A stretch of DNA of 64,000 nt from Leadbetterella sp. (GTDB taxonomy: Bacteria > Bacteroidota > Bacteroidia > Cytophagales > Spirosomataceae): the NCBI GenBank assembly GCA_019638185.1, contig JAHBUH010000021.1, positions 19,731 through 83,730 of the forward strand. Direction: 5' to 3'. The number at the start of each line of letters is the position of its first letter. The stretch's first letter is position 1. The translations under genes were made by a program, and so were the position numbers. Shown in pieces: positions 8,558-19,300 of this stretch. The notes beneath the pieces were generated by a model, which did not search any database, was not told the DNA's origin, and saw only the letters and a list, made by a program, of their open reading frames with translations.

Positions 8558-9526
8558 ATGAAACTTTGCTACCTCTTAATGGCCTTTATAGGCCTGGCCT
8601 GTTCAAAGGAAGAAAAAAAAGACATCACGTTTCAGCAGGAATCCGCAGATAAGTTTATCATTCAGGATACCCTGTCGGCTTCCGCCAGAAACCTCATTCA
8701 TAATATCCATACCTATTATGCCAATTCTTCTTCCGGGGCTTCAACCCGGGATATAAATATACCCATGGACTCCCTCTTTTCCTTCCTTAGGAACCAGGGA
8801 AATAACTTAGATCCGCTGGATAAGTATCTCTTGGAAGTAAAAGTGCAAAACCTGCTCTTCAACAAACAATATGCTATACTGGAAGAGCTACTAAACAAAG
8901 AAGATTACGCCGCGCTGCAGAAGTACTTCATTCCCAATCTAATGGGGGCAAATACCTACCTGACCATACCCCGGCAAAAATTAGACAGCATCACGGACCT
9001 GGTGAAAAAGAAAGTGCCTACAGCGAAAATTTTGATCGCCTCTTTAGAAAACCTAAACCGTTTCAGCAGCTATACCGGTCAAAAATTAATAAAAGAGGAT
9101 GTGCAGGTGGAGACCCCCACCGGTGAGACCCTCAGCTTAAAATCCCGGTTATCTCCCGAAAAGAAAACCGTACTCCTCTTTGGAGCCTCCTGGTGCAGCC
9201 CCTGCTTAAAAAATGACCTTTTACTCACCCGGTGGTACACCAGCATTGATACCAGTAAAGTGACCTTTATCAATATATCCGTAGATAAAGATAAAAAGGC
9301 CTGGAAAAACATCCTGGAAAAACACCATTACCCGTTTGAAAACTACCGGCTGACCCTGGAATCTCCGGAAGGAAAGGCACTTTATGAAGCCCTATCCCTG
9401 GACAAAGGAGTCCCTAAAATTTTCCTGCTGGACCAGGAGCTTAACCTGCTGGCGTTCCATATAAACATCATCCACATCCTTCGTAACCTCCCCGGGGCAG
9501 TCACGGTTAAAACTGATTTCTATTAG
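8558..9526 (+). CDS. TlpA-like thioredoxin-fold lipoprotein
   Basis: 322 residues. The signal peptide ends in a lipobox (FIGLAC, lipidated Cys15). After ~180 residues of helical sequence without recognisable similarity, a C-terminal thioredoxin fold carries the redox motif WCSPC (Cys ~213 and ~216) in LFGASWCSPCLKND, then KVTFINISVDKD and a cis-Pro region GVPKIFLL. This arrangement is common for Bacteroidota TlpA/ResA-like proteins that handle thiols of exported proteins. The Trx part is close to the C-terminus, so the partner-specific part is probably the N-terminal region. It has its own promoter and is convergent with the PD40 gene only 7 bp away. Confidence 0.88.
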   Translation: MKLCYLLMAFIGLACSKEEKKDITFQQESADKFIIQDTLSASARNLIHNIHTYYANSSSGASTRDINIPMDSLFSFLRNQGNNLDPLDKYLLEVKVQNLLFNKQYAILEELLNKEDYAALQKYFIPNLMGANTYLTIPRQKLDSITDLVKKKVPTAKILIASLENLNRFSSYTGQKLIKEDVQVETPTGETLSLKSRLSPEKKTVLLFGASWCSPCLKNDLLLTRWYTSIDTSKVTFINISVDKDKKAWKNILEKHHYPFENYRLTLESPEGKALYEALSLDKGVPKIFLLDQELNLLAFHINIIHILRNLPGAVTVKTDFY

Positions 9527-9533
9527 TCAACAC

Positions 9534-11207
9534 TCAGGGGCTTACAGGTTCCTGAAGGACAAATACCTTCAACAATTCCTTAATACTTACTTTCAGCACA
9601 GTATCCCTCCCCTGCCTTTTTCCGTCTTTAAAAACAGAACGGGTAAAATACAATTCGGTGTTATCCGGTGAAAAGCGGGGCTGGTATTCCATGGCAGGGG
9701 TATTGATCCCCGGACCCAGGTTAAGTGGCTCACTCCACTTTCCATTCCGGTTTTTACTGATCAGGAGGTCATAAGAACCGTAGCTTCCGGACCTGTCAGA
9801 AAGAAAAACCAGGAAATTCCCGTCCCGGGAAACGGCAATATTGCTCTCTGAAAAAGAAGGAGTATTCAGGGCAGTCACCGGTGTGGGCACCTGCCATTGC
9901 CCGTTTCTATATTCTGCGTAAAACACATCCCCGTTACTGGAATAATATAAATGATGATCCGGGGTCAGCTCCGGGTAATACTGGTCAATGGCCGTGTTGA
10001 TGTAACCCGGTAAAGGAACAGGTTGCTGCCACTGATCGCCCTCGTTTTTGCCGGATATGTACAGGTCAGGGTTATTATCCGTTCCTGAAATCCGCAGCAA
10101 TACAAAGGAGCCGTCATGGCTGACCACCGGGTTAGCCACATTTCCGGTGATATTCCAGGCACCCATCTTTTGCGGGTTCATAAAATCTCCGGTTTCCTCT
10201 TTCCGGATACTGTACACTTCACACAGGGAGCGGGTGTCATTGCTTACCGTGGTATAGGCCGTTTTCCCATCGGGAGAAAAGGTTATGCCATAGGCACTCC
10301 CATCCGGAAATGCCTTATCCAAAACCGAAACGGTCTGCAGAGCCGCCATGGCTTTCAGCAAGGGGAGATTAAGCCGGGTAGAATACATATTTTCCACCAG
10401 CTTCCCTTCTACCTTCACAGACCGGGAAAAATACAGGGTATCTTTTCCGTAAACAGTAGGGCAGAAATCATTGCCGGCCGTATTAATGCCGGAGCTCAGG
10501 TTAAAAGGAGTACTCCATATACCGTTAAAATTAAAGCTGATATACAAATCAAACCCGCCGAAATTCGGGCTGTGCCCGTTGGCAGAATAAATGATATAAC
10601 TCTCATCGGACGCCACAAAGCAGTTCCCTTCATCACGGTTCGTATTCACCGGCCAACCTATATTCTGAGGCGGCTGGTATCTGCCGTTTTCCCACCTGGA
10701 AACATAAATATCGCCCCCTCCGTGGCCTCCCTCCTTCTCCACACCAAAATAAATATGGCCGTCAGCCGTCATGGTAGCATACGTTTCATGCGCAAGGCCG
10801 TTAACTGCATCTACGGGGAATGGGCTTCCCCATTTACCGCCCTTCTTTTTGACCATCCAAACGTCCAGGTCTTTATCCTTTCCGCCGTTTCTTCTGGAAT
10901 TATACAGGATAGAACACCCGTCGGGCGATACAAACGGGTCAATTTCCCGGGTACTGGTTTCACTAAAAAAAGCGGGTTCGGGTGCAGACCACTTCCCGTT
11001 TTTCTTTTCCGACTGCATGATCTCCAATCGCTGCCTCCCCCCGTAGGCCTTCACAAAATAGGCGGTTTGACCGTCAGGTGAAAGTGATAACCCAAAAGAC
11101 CGGTCGTCAGATAGCTCAAATATTTTTACGTCGGAGTGAAGTTGGGCCCGTCCGGCCATGCTTAAAAATACTCCACAGACCAATAATCCCTTTTTAATAA
11201 TCAGCAT
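9534..11207 (-). CDS. Secreted PD40/WD40-like beta-propeller protein
   Basis: 557 residues. The N-terminus MLIIKKGLLVCGVFLSMAGR is a signal peptide ending near GRAQ. Repeated SPDG/SRDG motifs mark propeller blades: LSPDGQTAYFV, VSPDGCSILYNS, FSPDGKTAYTT, SRDGNFLVFLSD and FSPDNTELYFTRS. These are PD40 (TolB-like) repeats, and the protein likely folds as one or two beta-propellers in the periplasm or on the surface, acting in binding. No OmpA domain follows, unlike many Bacteroidota PD40 proteins. It lies on the same strand downstream of the sigma-factor cluster, but with a 56-bp gap, so operon membership is uncertain. Confidence 0.83.
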   Translation of the reverse strand: MLIIKKGLLVCGVFLSMAGRAQLHSDVKIFELSDDRSFGLSLSPDGQTAYFVKAYGGRQRLEIMQSEKKNGKWSAPEPAFFSETSTREIDPFVSPDGCSILYNSRRNGGKDKDLDVWMVKKKGGKWGSPFPVDAVNGLAHETYATMTADGHIYFGVEKEGGHGGGDIYVSRWENGRYQPPQNIGWPVNTNRDEGNCFVASDESYIIYSANGHSPNFGGFDLYISFNFNGIWSTPFNLSSGINTAGNDFCPTVYGKDTLYFSRSVKVEGKLVENMYSTRLNLPLLKAMAALQTVSVLDKAFPDGSAYGITFSPDGKTAYTTVSNDTRSLCEVYSIRKEETGDFMNPQKMGAWNITGNVANPVVSHDGSFVLLRISGTDNNPDLYISGKNEGDQWQQPVPLPGYINTAIDQYYPELTPDHHLYYSSNGDVFYAEYRNGQWQVPTPVTALNTPSFSESNIAVSRDGNFLVFLSDRSGSYGSYDLLISKNRNGKWSEPLNLGPGINTPAMEYQPRFSPDNTELYFTRSVFKDGKRQGRDTVLKVSIKELLKVFVLQEPVSP

Positions 11208-11263
11208 ACAATATTCTTTTTTGTTTAGATGACTCGCGGGCCGCTATAAAACACCCCGCCTGC

Positions 11264-11875
11264 TTATTTCCCGGGCGACTCCGGTCTTAAGGATTCCATA
11301 TACCTTTCCAGGATCCGGATATCTTTCCTCATCCTACGGCGCTTGATCACAAAAGTATACACGAACAACCACGCGATACACGCCCCCCAGATCCACCAGA
11401 AGCAGAGAAGGGTAGCGCCGGTTTGATCCAGTAAAAACCTATCCAGCACAGGCCTCACGTAGAGGTATATGCCTAGGCCCAGCACCAGCACATAGGCTAC
11501 TTCGCCGTAGGTATGCATCCACGTATTGAGCTTTTTGTAAGCTTCCAGCCTCTGAAGGGTCTCGCGCACACTTTCCGTGGGTTTTATGGCACTGAGTCGG
11601 TACAAAAGGTAGGTTTTACTGATCATATAGTACAGTGCACATCCCATCAGGATACCGAAACCCGCCGCCGAAGTCTCCATTTTAGTGGCACTGACCCGAT
11701 CAATATACACAAGGGCCACAGCGGTCAGCAGGAACGTAACGATGGTGACCCGGTGATTCTTTTTCAACTGCCGTAATTCACTCTTGGCCCGCTGGTTCAC
11801 CTCCTGAACGGATAAGACGGCTGAAGCCTTTTTCTGCTGAAACAGCGCTTTTAATTCTTCAAAATCCTTTTCCAT
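11264..11875 (-). CDS. Four-helix inner-membrane protein encoded directly after an ECF sigma factor
   Basis: 203 residues; no family recognised. It begins with a cytoplasmic, charged ~40-residue helix (MEKDFEELKALFQQKKASAV), then about four transmembrane segments at ~43-60, ~70-92, ~123-142 and ~153-175, and ends in a basic helix. Its ATG lies 1 bp after the sigma-factor stop, so the two genes are almost certainly co-transcribed and probably co-translated. Position suggests an anti-sigma-type membrane regulator, but there is no zinc-finger (HxxxCxxC) or FecR-type motif, so this is inference from context only. Confidence 0.65.
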   Translation of the reverse strand: MEKDFEELKALFQQKKASAVLSVQEVNQRAKSELRQLKKNHRVTIVTFLLTAVALVYIDRVSATKMETSAAGFGILMGCALYYMISKTYLLYRLSAIKPTESVRETLQRLEAYKKLNTWMHTYGEVAYVLVLGLGIYLYVRPVLDRFLLDQTGATLLCFWWIWGACIAWLFVYTFVIKRRRMRKDIRILERYMESLRPESPGK

Positions 11876-11876
11876 A

Positions 11877-12362
11877 TCAACAGCCTTTTAGCAGTAACTC
11901 CTTCAATTGCCTTTTAATGCGGTGAACTTTCACATTCACGTGATTTTCCGTAATACCCAGTACCTCCCCGATCTCCCGCTGGGGGATGTCTTCCAATACC
12001 ATGGAAATAATGACCCGGTCTATCTCCGCCAGCTGCCCGATGGCACCATATAGTTTTTCCGGCGACTGCTCCGTGCCCGGCTCTTCAGAGGCACCCTCTG
12101 CCAGCTGGCCCGGATACTCTACCAGGTTATTTTTCTCTTTCCGTAGCTGCATCAGGCAGGTGTTGGCCGCGATCCGGTAGATCCAGGTGCTGTAATCAGA
12201 GCGGTGCTCAAACTCCGGCAGATGGGACCATACCCGGGAAAAACATTCCTGCACCAGGTCTTCCGCTGATACTTCGCTACGGGTATAACTGTAGCAAAGG
12301 CGAAACACCCGCTGATGGTACTGCGTAAACAGCCGGTCAAATATCTTTTGCCTGTCTTTCAA
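11877..12362 (-). CDS. ECF-family RNA polymerase sigma factor
   Basis: 161 residues with sigma-70 region 2 (YHQRVFRLCYSYTRSEVSAEDLVQECF...STWIYRIAANTC) and region 4 (IDRVIISMVLEDIPQREIGEVLGITENHVNVKVHRIKRQLKE) separated by a short linker; regions 1 and 3 are absent, as expected for ECF factors. The start is a TTG at 12362, inside the end of the upstream hydrolase-like gene (26-bp overlap); no internal Met is available before region 2. The overlap upstream and the 1-bp gap downstream make a tight three-gene unit: hydrolase-like protein, sigma factor, membrane protein. It is not next to the SusCD locus, so it is not an obvious SusCD-type FecI. Confidence 0.9.
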   Translation of the reverse strand: MKDRQKIFDRLFTQYHQRVFRLCYSYTRSEVSAEDLVQECFSRVWSHLPEFEHRSDYSTWIYRIAANTCLMQLRKEKNNLVEYPGQLAEGASEEPGTEQSPEKLYGAIGQLAEIDRVIISMVLEDIPQREIGEVLGITENHVNVKVHRIKRQLKELLLKGC

Positions 12363-13218
12363 TCTCTTCCAAAAATTTATCCATCCGGGAAATAAACCAT
12401 TCCGGTTGATCGCTGGCCATAAAATCTTTTGCCTCCTCGGTTACGGCATGGGTTATGTTAGGGGTGTCGCCATACATTTCTTTTAATTTCTTATCGGCCT
12501 CAGAAAGGGGCATGTTCCTATATTTTTTAGCAAAATACCAGGTACTCAGCACCAGAATCGGCGTTTTATTTTCTTTCAAAGCCGGGAGAAGGTTAGTCTC
12601 CAGTTGCTCACAAAGCGTTTCTGCCAGGGTCTTCCTGTCTGACTTCCGCTGCCATTCCACAAAACGGCTGACATCTTCTGCGTTCATAAAATTCATCATT
12701 TCGGCGGTTTGCTTCTGGTTAGCCGTAAAAGTCGCTTCATCGCTCTCCATAATGCCCTGCCGGATACCCGTTTGCAGTTGCTCCAGTTTTTCCCGCGTGA
12801 TCTGAGGGTCCAGCACCTGGCTTAACTTGGGGTAAAAATCAGAAGCCACCAGGGCCCGTACAGACAGATCCCCCTCCAATGCGGCTTTTACTGCCACAAA
12901 CGCCCCGTAATTCTGCCCCACCAAAATAACATTGCTGAGCTTATTCTGGCGGATGAACTGCTGAATATCTTTAATATACGCATCGGTATACGGCTCAGAG
13001 ACCGATTTTTTTCCGTTAAATCCTGCAAAATCCGCCAGGTAAACCGCATGGGTTTCCCGGTAATGCGGCACGATGTCTGTCCACATTTCGGAAGAGCAGC
13101 CAATATGCGGTAAAAAGATCAGCGGCGTACCTTTCTTACTAACCTGTGTAAAGATCACCGCGTTTTGAGCCATCACGGCCGGGCTCATCAGAAGAATAAA
13201 AAAGAGGATTTTTTTCAT
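12337..13218 (-). CDS. Exported alpha/beta-hydrolase-fold protein lacking the catalytic Ser and His
   Basis: 293 residues from the ATG at 13218, which opens a clean signal peptide (MKKILFFILLMSPAVMAQ); a start at 13239 would add 7 polar residues. The alpha/beta-hydrolase fold is clear (TPLIFLPHIGCSSEMW oxyanion region, YLADFAGFNGKK, NVILVGQNYGAFVAV). However, the nucleophile elbow normally reads GxSxG and here is GQNYG, with Asn103 (codon AAT) in place of Ser. The usual C-terminal His position (xxHFxxxDQPExF) is Asp265 in EEAKDFMASDQPEWF. It is therefore probably not a classical hydrolase. It overlaps the ECF sigma gene by 26 bp, which suggests a sensory or ligand-binding role for that sigma factor. 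Confidence 0.78.
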   Translation of the reverse strand: MKKILFFILLMSPAVMAQNAVIFTQVSKKGTPLIFLPHIGCSSEMWTDIVPHYRETHAVYLADFAGFNGKKSVSEPYTDAYIKDIQQFIRQNKLSNVILVGQNYGAFVAVKAALEGDLSVRALVASDFYPKLSQVLDPQITREKLEQLQTGIRQGIMESDEATFTANQKQTAEMMNFMNAEDVSRFVEWQRKSDRKTLAETLCEQLETNLLPALKENKTPILVLSTWYFAKKYRNMPLSEADKKLKEMYGDTPNITHAVTEEAKDFMASDQPEWFISRMDKFLEEIERQAKDI

Positions 13219-13384
13219 CGTATAATTTTCAACTTTCAATTTTCTGGTTTAGATGCTTAAGCGCTAAAAATCTTACACATCCCCCTGATTTTTTATCTGT
13301 AGATAATAAATTTTCAAAAAAAAGCCCTGACGCTTGCACAAAAAAGGAGCCCGACACAACTTTATCCCCGTAACCCACGCGCTC

Positions 13385-16300
13385 ATGAACAAATTTACAC
13401 TACTGCTGGCCGGATGCCTTAGCGTCAGCCGGCTCATGGCACAGGATCCGTCTTTTGTGCAGGACATTCAGGCCGACAAAAACAATGTATGTCCGGGTGG
13501 GCAGATACTGCTCTCCGCCCGCGTCATCCATGCTTCTTACTACGAATTCCAGTTTTGGGATCCGGGATCGGGGCAATGGATCAGGCTGTCGTCAGGAAGC
13601 ACAGATACCACGCTCACGTTCATTGAACACCTTTTTAATTCCATGGAGGTCTCTGTTACGGTAAGGGTACTGCTGAAAAACACCCGTGCAGAAGTGACAG
13701 GTGCACCCTATACGCTGCATGTACATCCGCCCGTATTTGATGTTCAGCCTGTTCCCCTCACCCAATGTAACGGCGGTGAGGTGACCTTCCGGGCGCTGGC
13801 AGCCGGTGCCGCATCATGGCAGTGGGAAAGCAGTTCAGACGGTGGTGTTCATTTCAGCCCCTTAACCGTCACTTCTAAATTTAAAGATGTTACCACGCCC
13901 GCCCTGAAAGTTACGGGCATTATTAACGGGCATCATGGGATGGCCTTCCGCTGCCGGGTAAAAAACGCTCACCAGTGTGAAGCCGTCAGTAAAATGGCCA
14001 TACTCTCGGTAAATCAGCTCAGCACCGCAGTTTCGCCTACCACTTCTGCCCCCTTCTGCGAGGGAGATACGGCCCGGTTCTTCCCGGCCACTGTAACGGG
14101 CACTCCTGTCTCCTTTCAGTGGCAGATGCGAAAAACCGGGGAAGCTTCCTACTCTCCCCTGCCGGAAAACGAAAAATACACGGGCACATCTGCCCGGGAG
14201 CTACGGGTAAACGGGATCCGCCCGGGCGAAAACAGCTACCGCCTGAAAGTAGGATTTACAGCCCGTACACAGAGCGCTTCCGGCCCGGCTGACAGCACTG
14301 TATGCTACCTGGAAAGCACCCGGGCCAATTACACCATTCACCTCCGACCGGCTAAACCCACCCCCCTGGACTCCCTGGAAAGCTGCGGTCCGGCCAGTTT
14401 TCTGATCCGGGCCCCGCAGGACTATTACTGGTATGAAGACACCCTGGCTTCTCCCGTCCGCCAGAAATCAGCCGTTTACCAGACCCCTCAGTTAAACGCC
14501 TCCCGCACGTACTACTACGCCGTAAAAGATGCCCGATCCTGCCAAAGCTACCGGCAGCCCGTAAAAGTCTTCATTCACCCTGTGCCGGCCCAGGCCTTTT
14601 CACTCCCTGACGGAGTTTGTCCGGAAGAAACCCGGGTACTGCTTACCATCACTCAGGCAGAAAATACGCCACGTTATCTTTTTACTCAGAGTCCTGAGCT
14701 GGACGGCTTTGTGCCGGCCGACAGCCTTCAGGCCCTTCCTTCTATTCCTCTTAACCTCCCGCTGCACAAAACCACGGGGACCTACATCCTCCGCGTATAC
14801 ACTAAAAATGATCATTGTGTTTCAGATACCAGTGGAGTCCGGCTGAAGGTTCTTCAAACCACCCGCATTCTCACCCCCTTTCACCCCCTGAGCGTATGTG
14901 AAGGGGAAACTATCCGCACCCGGGTGGATTTTGAAGCAGAGAGCCCGGTCAGTATTACCTGGTACAAAGACGGCGAAATATGGACAGCTGAAACCGCTGA
15001 CTCCCTGGTCATTCCCGCTGCCACCCCGCAGCACGCAGGAGAATACCGGGTTAAAATAAACGGAAGGTGCGGCGAAGTAACCTCAGAGCCGCTGGAGGTT
15101 CGTGTGTTGCCCGCCACCGTCATCCGGGAACAGCCGCGGGATACCGTCATCTGTGAAAACGGTACGGCCCGGTTCCGGATCAAAGCCACGGGGAATGGCC
15201 CGCTGACCTACCAGTGGTTTGTTAACGGCAGCACTATGCCCGCAAATGCCGACAGCCTCCTTATTCCCCGGGCCGGCTACGGGCTAAACGAAGCCCGCGT
15301 GGTATGTACTATAAGCTCTGACTGCCGCGGGCAGGTGATTTCCGATACCGTTACGCTCCGGGTACGTCCCCTGCCGCCCGCACCCACGGTTAGCGATACA
15401 CTGGTTTTCTGCACATCAGCACCGGTGATCACGCTGGCGCAGGAAGGAAACCCCTATCCCCTGAATTGGTACAATGCTGACCAGGTGCGTCTTAACTCAT
15501 CCACGGTAACTGCGGCAAACCAAACTTTTTTTGTGTCTCAAACCGATCCCCACGGCTGTGAAAGCCCTCTGAAGCCCTTCCTGACCCGGATCTGGCCTGC
15601 ATTTACGATCAAGGCCCTGTCTGACAAAACAGAACTCTGCCTCACCGGTAACTTTAACCGCAACGTGCAGCTGGCTACCTTTACCAATATCCCGGGCCCT
15701 GTGACTTTCCGGCTCATGCACGAAGGCCAGCTCCTGGAAACCAACTCCACGGGCAGTTTTTCCGTGCAGCGGCCCGGGCTTTATCTTATCCACGGCCGGC
15801 AGGAGCAGTGCTCCGCCAGCGATAGTCTCCGTATCCATCCCGCAAACATTGACCTCGCCCATCCACCGGCTGTGTCCCCGGCCGAAGCCTGCTTCGGGGC
15901 TTCCGCCCTGCTGAAAGCGGCCTCGGAATATACCGGCGGATCACATTATTGGTGGACCAGCCCTACCGATCCGGGCGGTTTTGCTACCGGTTCGGAAACC
16001 CGGGTGCCGGGCATCGTTTCCGACACCGCTTTTTATGTATCTTATGGTGGGCAGAACGCTACCCTTTTCTGCGAATCTCCCCGGAGTAAAGTACAGGTCA
16101 CACTGTCATCCCGGTTAGAGGCAGGCCATATCGCGGAAAATAATACGGTAAACTGTGCCGGTTATAATCCTCCCACCCTTAACAGCCTGGAACCGCCCCG
16201 GGCCCATATCCAGATTCAGTGGCAGTCCACCGAAAACTGCACGAACCCGCACTGGAAGGATATCCCCGGGGCTACAGGCCTCACGTATAATCCCGCTGCC

Positions 16301-19300
16301 CTGCAGACCACCACCTGCTTCCGCAGAAAAGCCTGGAACAGCTGTGATACGCTCTACTCTAATACCGCCACCCTGCAGATTGCCCCTGACCCCATGCTGA
16401 CCATCGCAGCAGAAAAAGATACGGTCTATTCCGGCGACAACCTCACTGTTCAGGCCAGCCTCAGCGGGGGTACCGGAAACTGCACTATTCTCTGGCAGGT
16501 GAACCTGCTGTCTGCTGCTGCTTCCAGCTCTCACTGGACCGATGCCGACACAGGATCAGTATTACACTATTCGAATCCCACCACCCCTGGTCTGGTCCAT
16601 TTTCGGGCACGGGTAAACTGTACCCTGAGCTCCTGTAACCAGGCCGTTTCGGGTGCGGTTTCCGTGCGGTTTCTGCCCCGGCCCGTGGTAGTTCCTCTCC
16701 GGATCCTCTCCCAAACTGCACAAATGGCCAATTGTTTCGGTAGTGTATCCTACCTGCAGGTGCAGGCCGAAGGCCAGGGCAACCTGGCGTATCAGTGGCA
16801 ACGAAAACTCCCCGGCGAGCAGGACTTTACCGATATCCTGCCTAATAATTTCCTTAGCGGAGAGCGGTCATATTCTTTACGGATCGGGAATACGGGAAAC
16901 GCAGAAAGCCCCCATCTGGCTCACTTCCGCTGCATCATTACCGATGCGCGCGGCGAGGTCAGCACTGAGGTGATCCCCCTGACCGTGAACCGGCTAAGCG
17001 GCAGCCTGTCTAACCAGGTACTTTGCGCCGGTAATGATCTGCACCTTGATCTCTCTGTCAGCCACACGGTCACCGGAACACCGCTGAATTACCAGTGGCA
17101 GCATCGCCATGGTACCGGTAGGCCCTGGGAAACTCTGAAAGACACGGGCCGGGTATCCGGAAGCACTGCACCAAACCTGGCTATCCGTGACCTCCCGGAG
17201 CTGGACCAGGCGCAGTACCGCTGCGCGGTCACCTTCGTTTCTCATAACGGTTCCTGCGTGGAAACCACTGACCTGATGACCCTGAAAGTGGGCAGCTATC
17301 CCGGGAAGCCCGACGATGTGGAAAAAGAAATATGCCCGGGAGAAAAACTGGGGAAAATAGCCGTTTACCCGCCCGAAAACACCAAAGTGGCCTGGTATTA
17401 CCCGGGGGATACCACTTCCCTGAACCGCCAGCCCGACATCAGCACGGAACTGCCCGGCCACTACCTTATCCAATACACTTACCTCAGCGATAAAAAATGC
17501 GAAAGCCCGCGGGCAGCCGTCCGGATCACGGTACACCCTTCTCCACCCCTGCCGTTTAACACTACACCGGCCGTTTACGACGAAACGGAGTCACTTACCT
17601 TCTCCGCCTCGGGTGAAAACCTGCGGTGGTACCGCACCAAAACCCTGAACCCGTATGAACCCTACCCGCCTACTTTTACCACTACCGGTAAAAAAAGTTA
17701 TTACGTTACCCAAAGCAATGTTCACGGCTGTGAAAGTGACCGTCTGCTGATCCAGTCAGATATCCTTCCGGTCTTCCGCATCACCACCCAGCCCCGGGAT
17801 CAGGCGAACTGCCAGGGTAACACTGTCACATTTGGTCTACGGATAGCCGGCGGCTCCGGGCTCAGCTACCAGTGGCAACGCGAATACTTTGGCGTGTTTA
17901 TCAATATTTCAGGCGCTACAGAACGCGACTACAAGATCGCGGATGCCGGCACTGAACCGGATACTGACGGTACACGTTACCGCTGTGTGGTTCGGTCGGG
18001 GCAAAAACAGCTGACCTCCGATGTGGCCGCCCTGCGGGTTAATGCACTGAAGCCGGTTCTGCCGGGCATCGATCTCTGCCCCGGCGGAAGCATTGATTTC
18101 TCGCGGTACCGCGACAGCCTCAGTGGCATCGTGGAAAAGATAGAATGGCAAAAAAGGTCAGGAAATACCTACACTACCGTCTTCGAAACCCCGGTGCTCA
18201 CCGAAACCTTCACCCCTGCAGCCGGTGATGCCGGGTCTTACCGGCTGCGGGTCACTTTCCTGAGCACAGGCGGCTCCTGTGTCCGCAACTCCAATGCCAT
18301 CCGCCTGACGATGCATTCCCTGCCGGATCTTACTCTCCTGGATTCTGTCAGGGTCTGCGAGGGGGTCACTTTGGCAGCCCTGCTCAAAACGCTGCCTGAA
18401 AATCTGACCCTTTTAAGCGCTGACAGCTCAGAGGCGGATCCGGGGCATCCCCTCCAGCCGGGTGATCAGTTCCGTGTGGCCGCTTTCAATGCCGCGGGCT
18501 GCACCACCCCATTCCGGGATTTTGTGCCCCGGATTCTACCCGCACCCCGGCCCAGCCCGGCCGATACCCTTATCCGGGTGTGCCGGTTTTCACCTGCTGT
18601 AAACGGGAGTATGCTCGGGAAAGAGAAAAGCTGGTGGCAGCTTCCCGGCAGGGACTGGAGCTCCACGCTGGAAATCTCCACCGCTGCGGAGAGCGAACAC
18701 CTCATTGGCTTTAAGACAGAAGGTGCAAACGGCTGTTTTTCTGACCCGGCCCGGCTTTCCCTCCTAATAACCCCCTGTTACTTTGCCGGGCAGCTTGATA
18801 CCTGCATGGAGTTTCCGGCGCATGACCTGCAGCCCGGTACTTGGAACTACTTCTACCGGGAAAACGGGGAGATTTTTGCCGCCGTACATCCGCAGGGGAA
18901 GAACACAGGCAGCATAAACCTCACACTTTCTTCCACTGCCCATGCCGCACTGCAAGACCCCTCCGGGAACCGGCTCTATCCTCGCAGCCTGACGCTGAAT
19001 ACCACCCATAAGCTCTCTTTCCCCCTCAAAATACGATACTATATGAGTTCTTCTGAAATCCAAAACTACCCGGATGAGGCTCCGGGAACCCTGATGCTGC
19101 TCCACCAGGATCAGCTCACCGATGACTGCCGGCCAGGCAGCGTGGCCCTGTGGCTGAAAGATACCCTACAATGGCAAAACACGGAAAACGAAGAATACCG
19201 GTATTTCGAATTTGAGACCCGGGCCACAGGCCGGTATTTTCTGTGGAAAAACCGGGTACCGGGCGGCCAGCTTACGGCAGAGCCCGGTGTATCCCCTACT

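Noticed and set aside
8404-8652. An 82-residue plus-strand frame just after the FN3 gene.
   Set aside because: It contains the Rho-independent terminator at 8424-8449 and overlaps the start of the real lipoprotein gene in another frame.
10116-11081. A 321-residue plus-strand frame opposite the PD40 protein.
   Set aside because: Antisense to a clear propeller gene with signal peptide and SPDG repeats; the frame is a codon-bias shadow.
11877-12362. ECF sigma factor as a SusCD regulator of the FecI type.
   Set aside because: No FecR-type anti-sigma and no SusC with a signalling extension is nearby; the SusCD locus lies 46 kb away.
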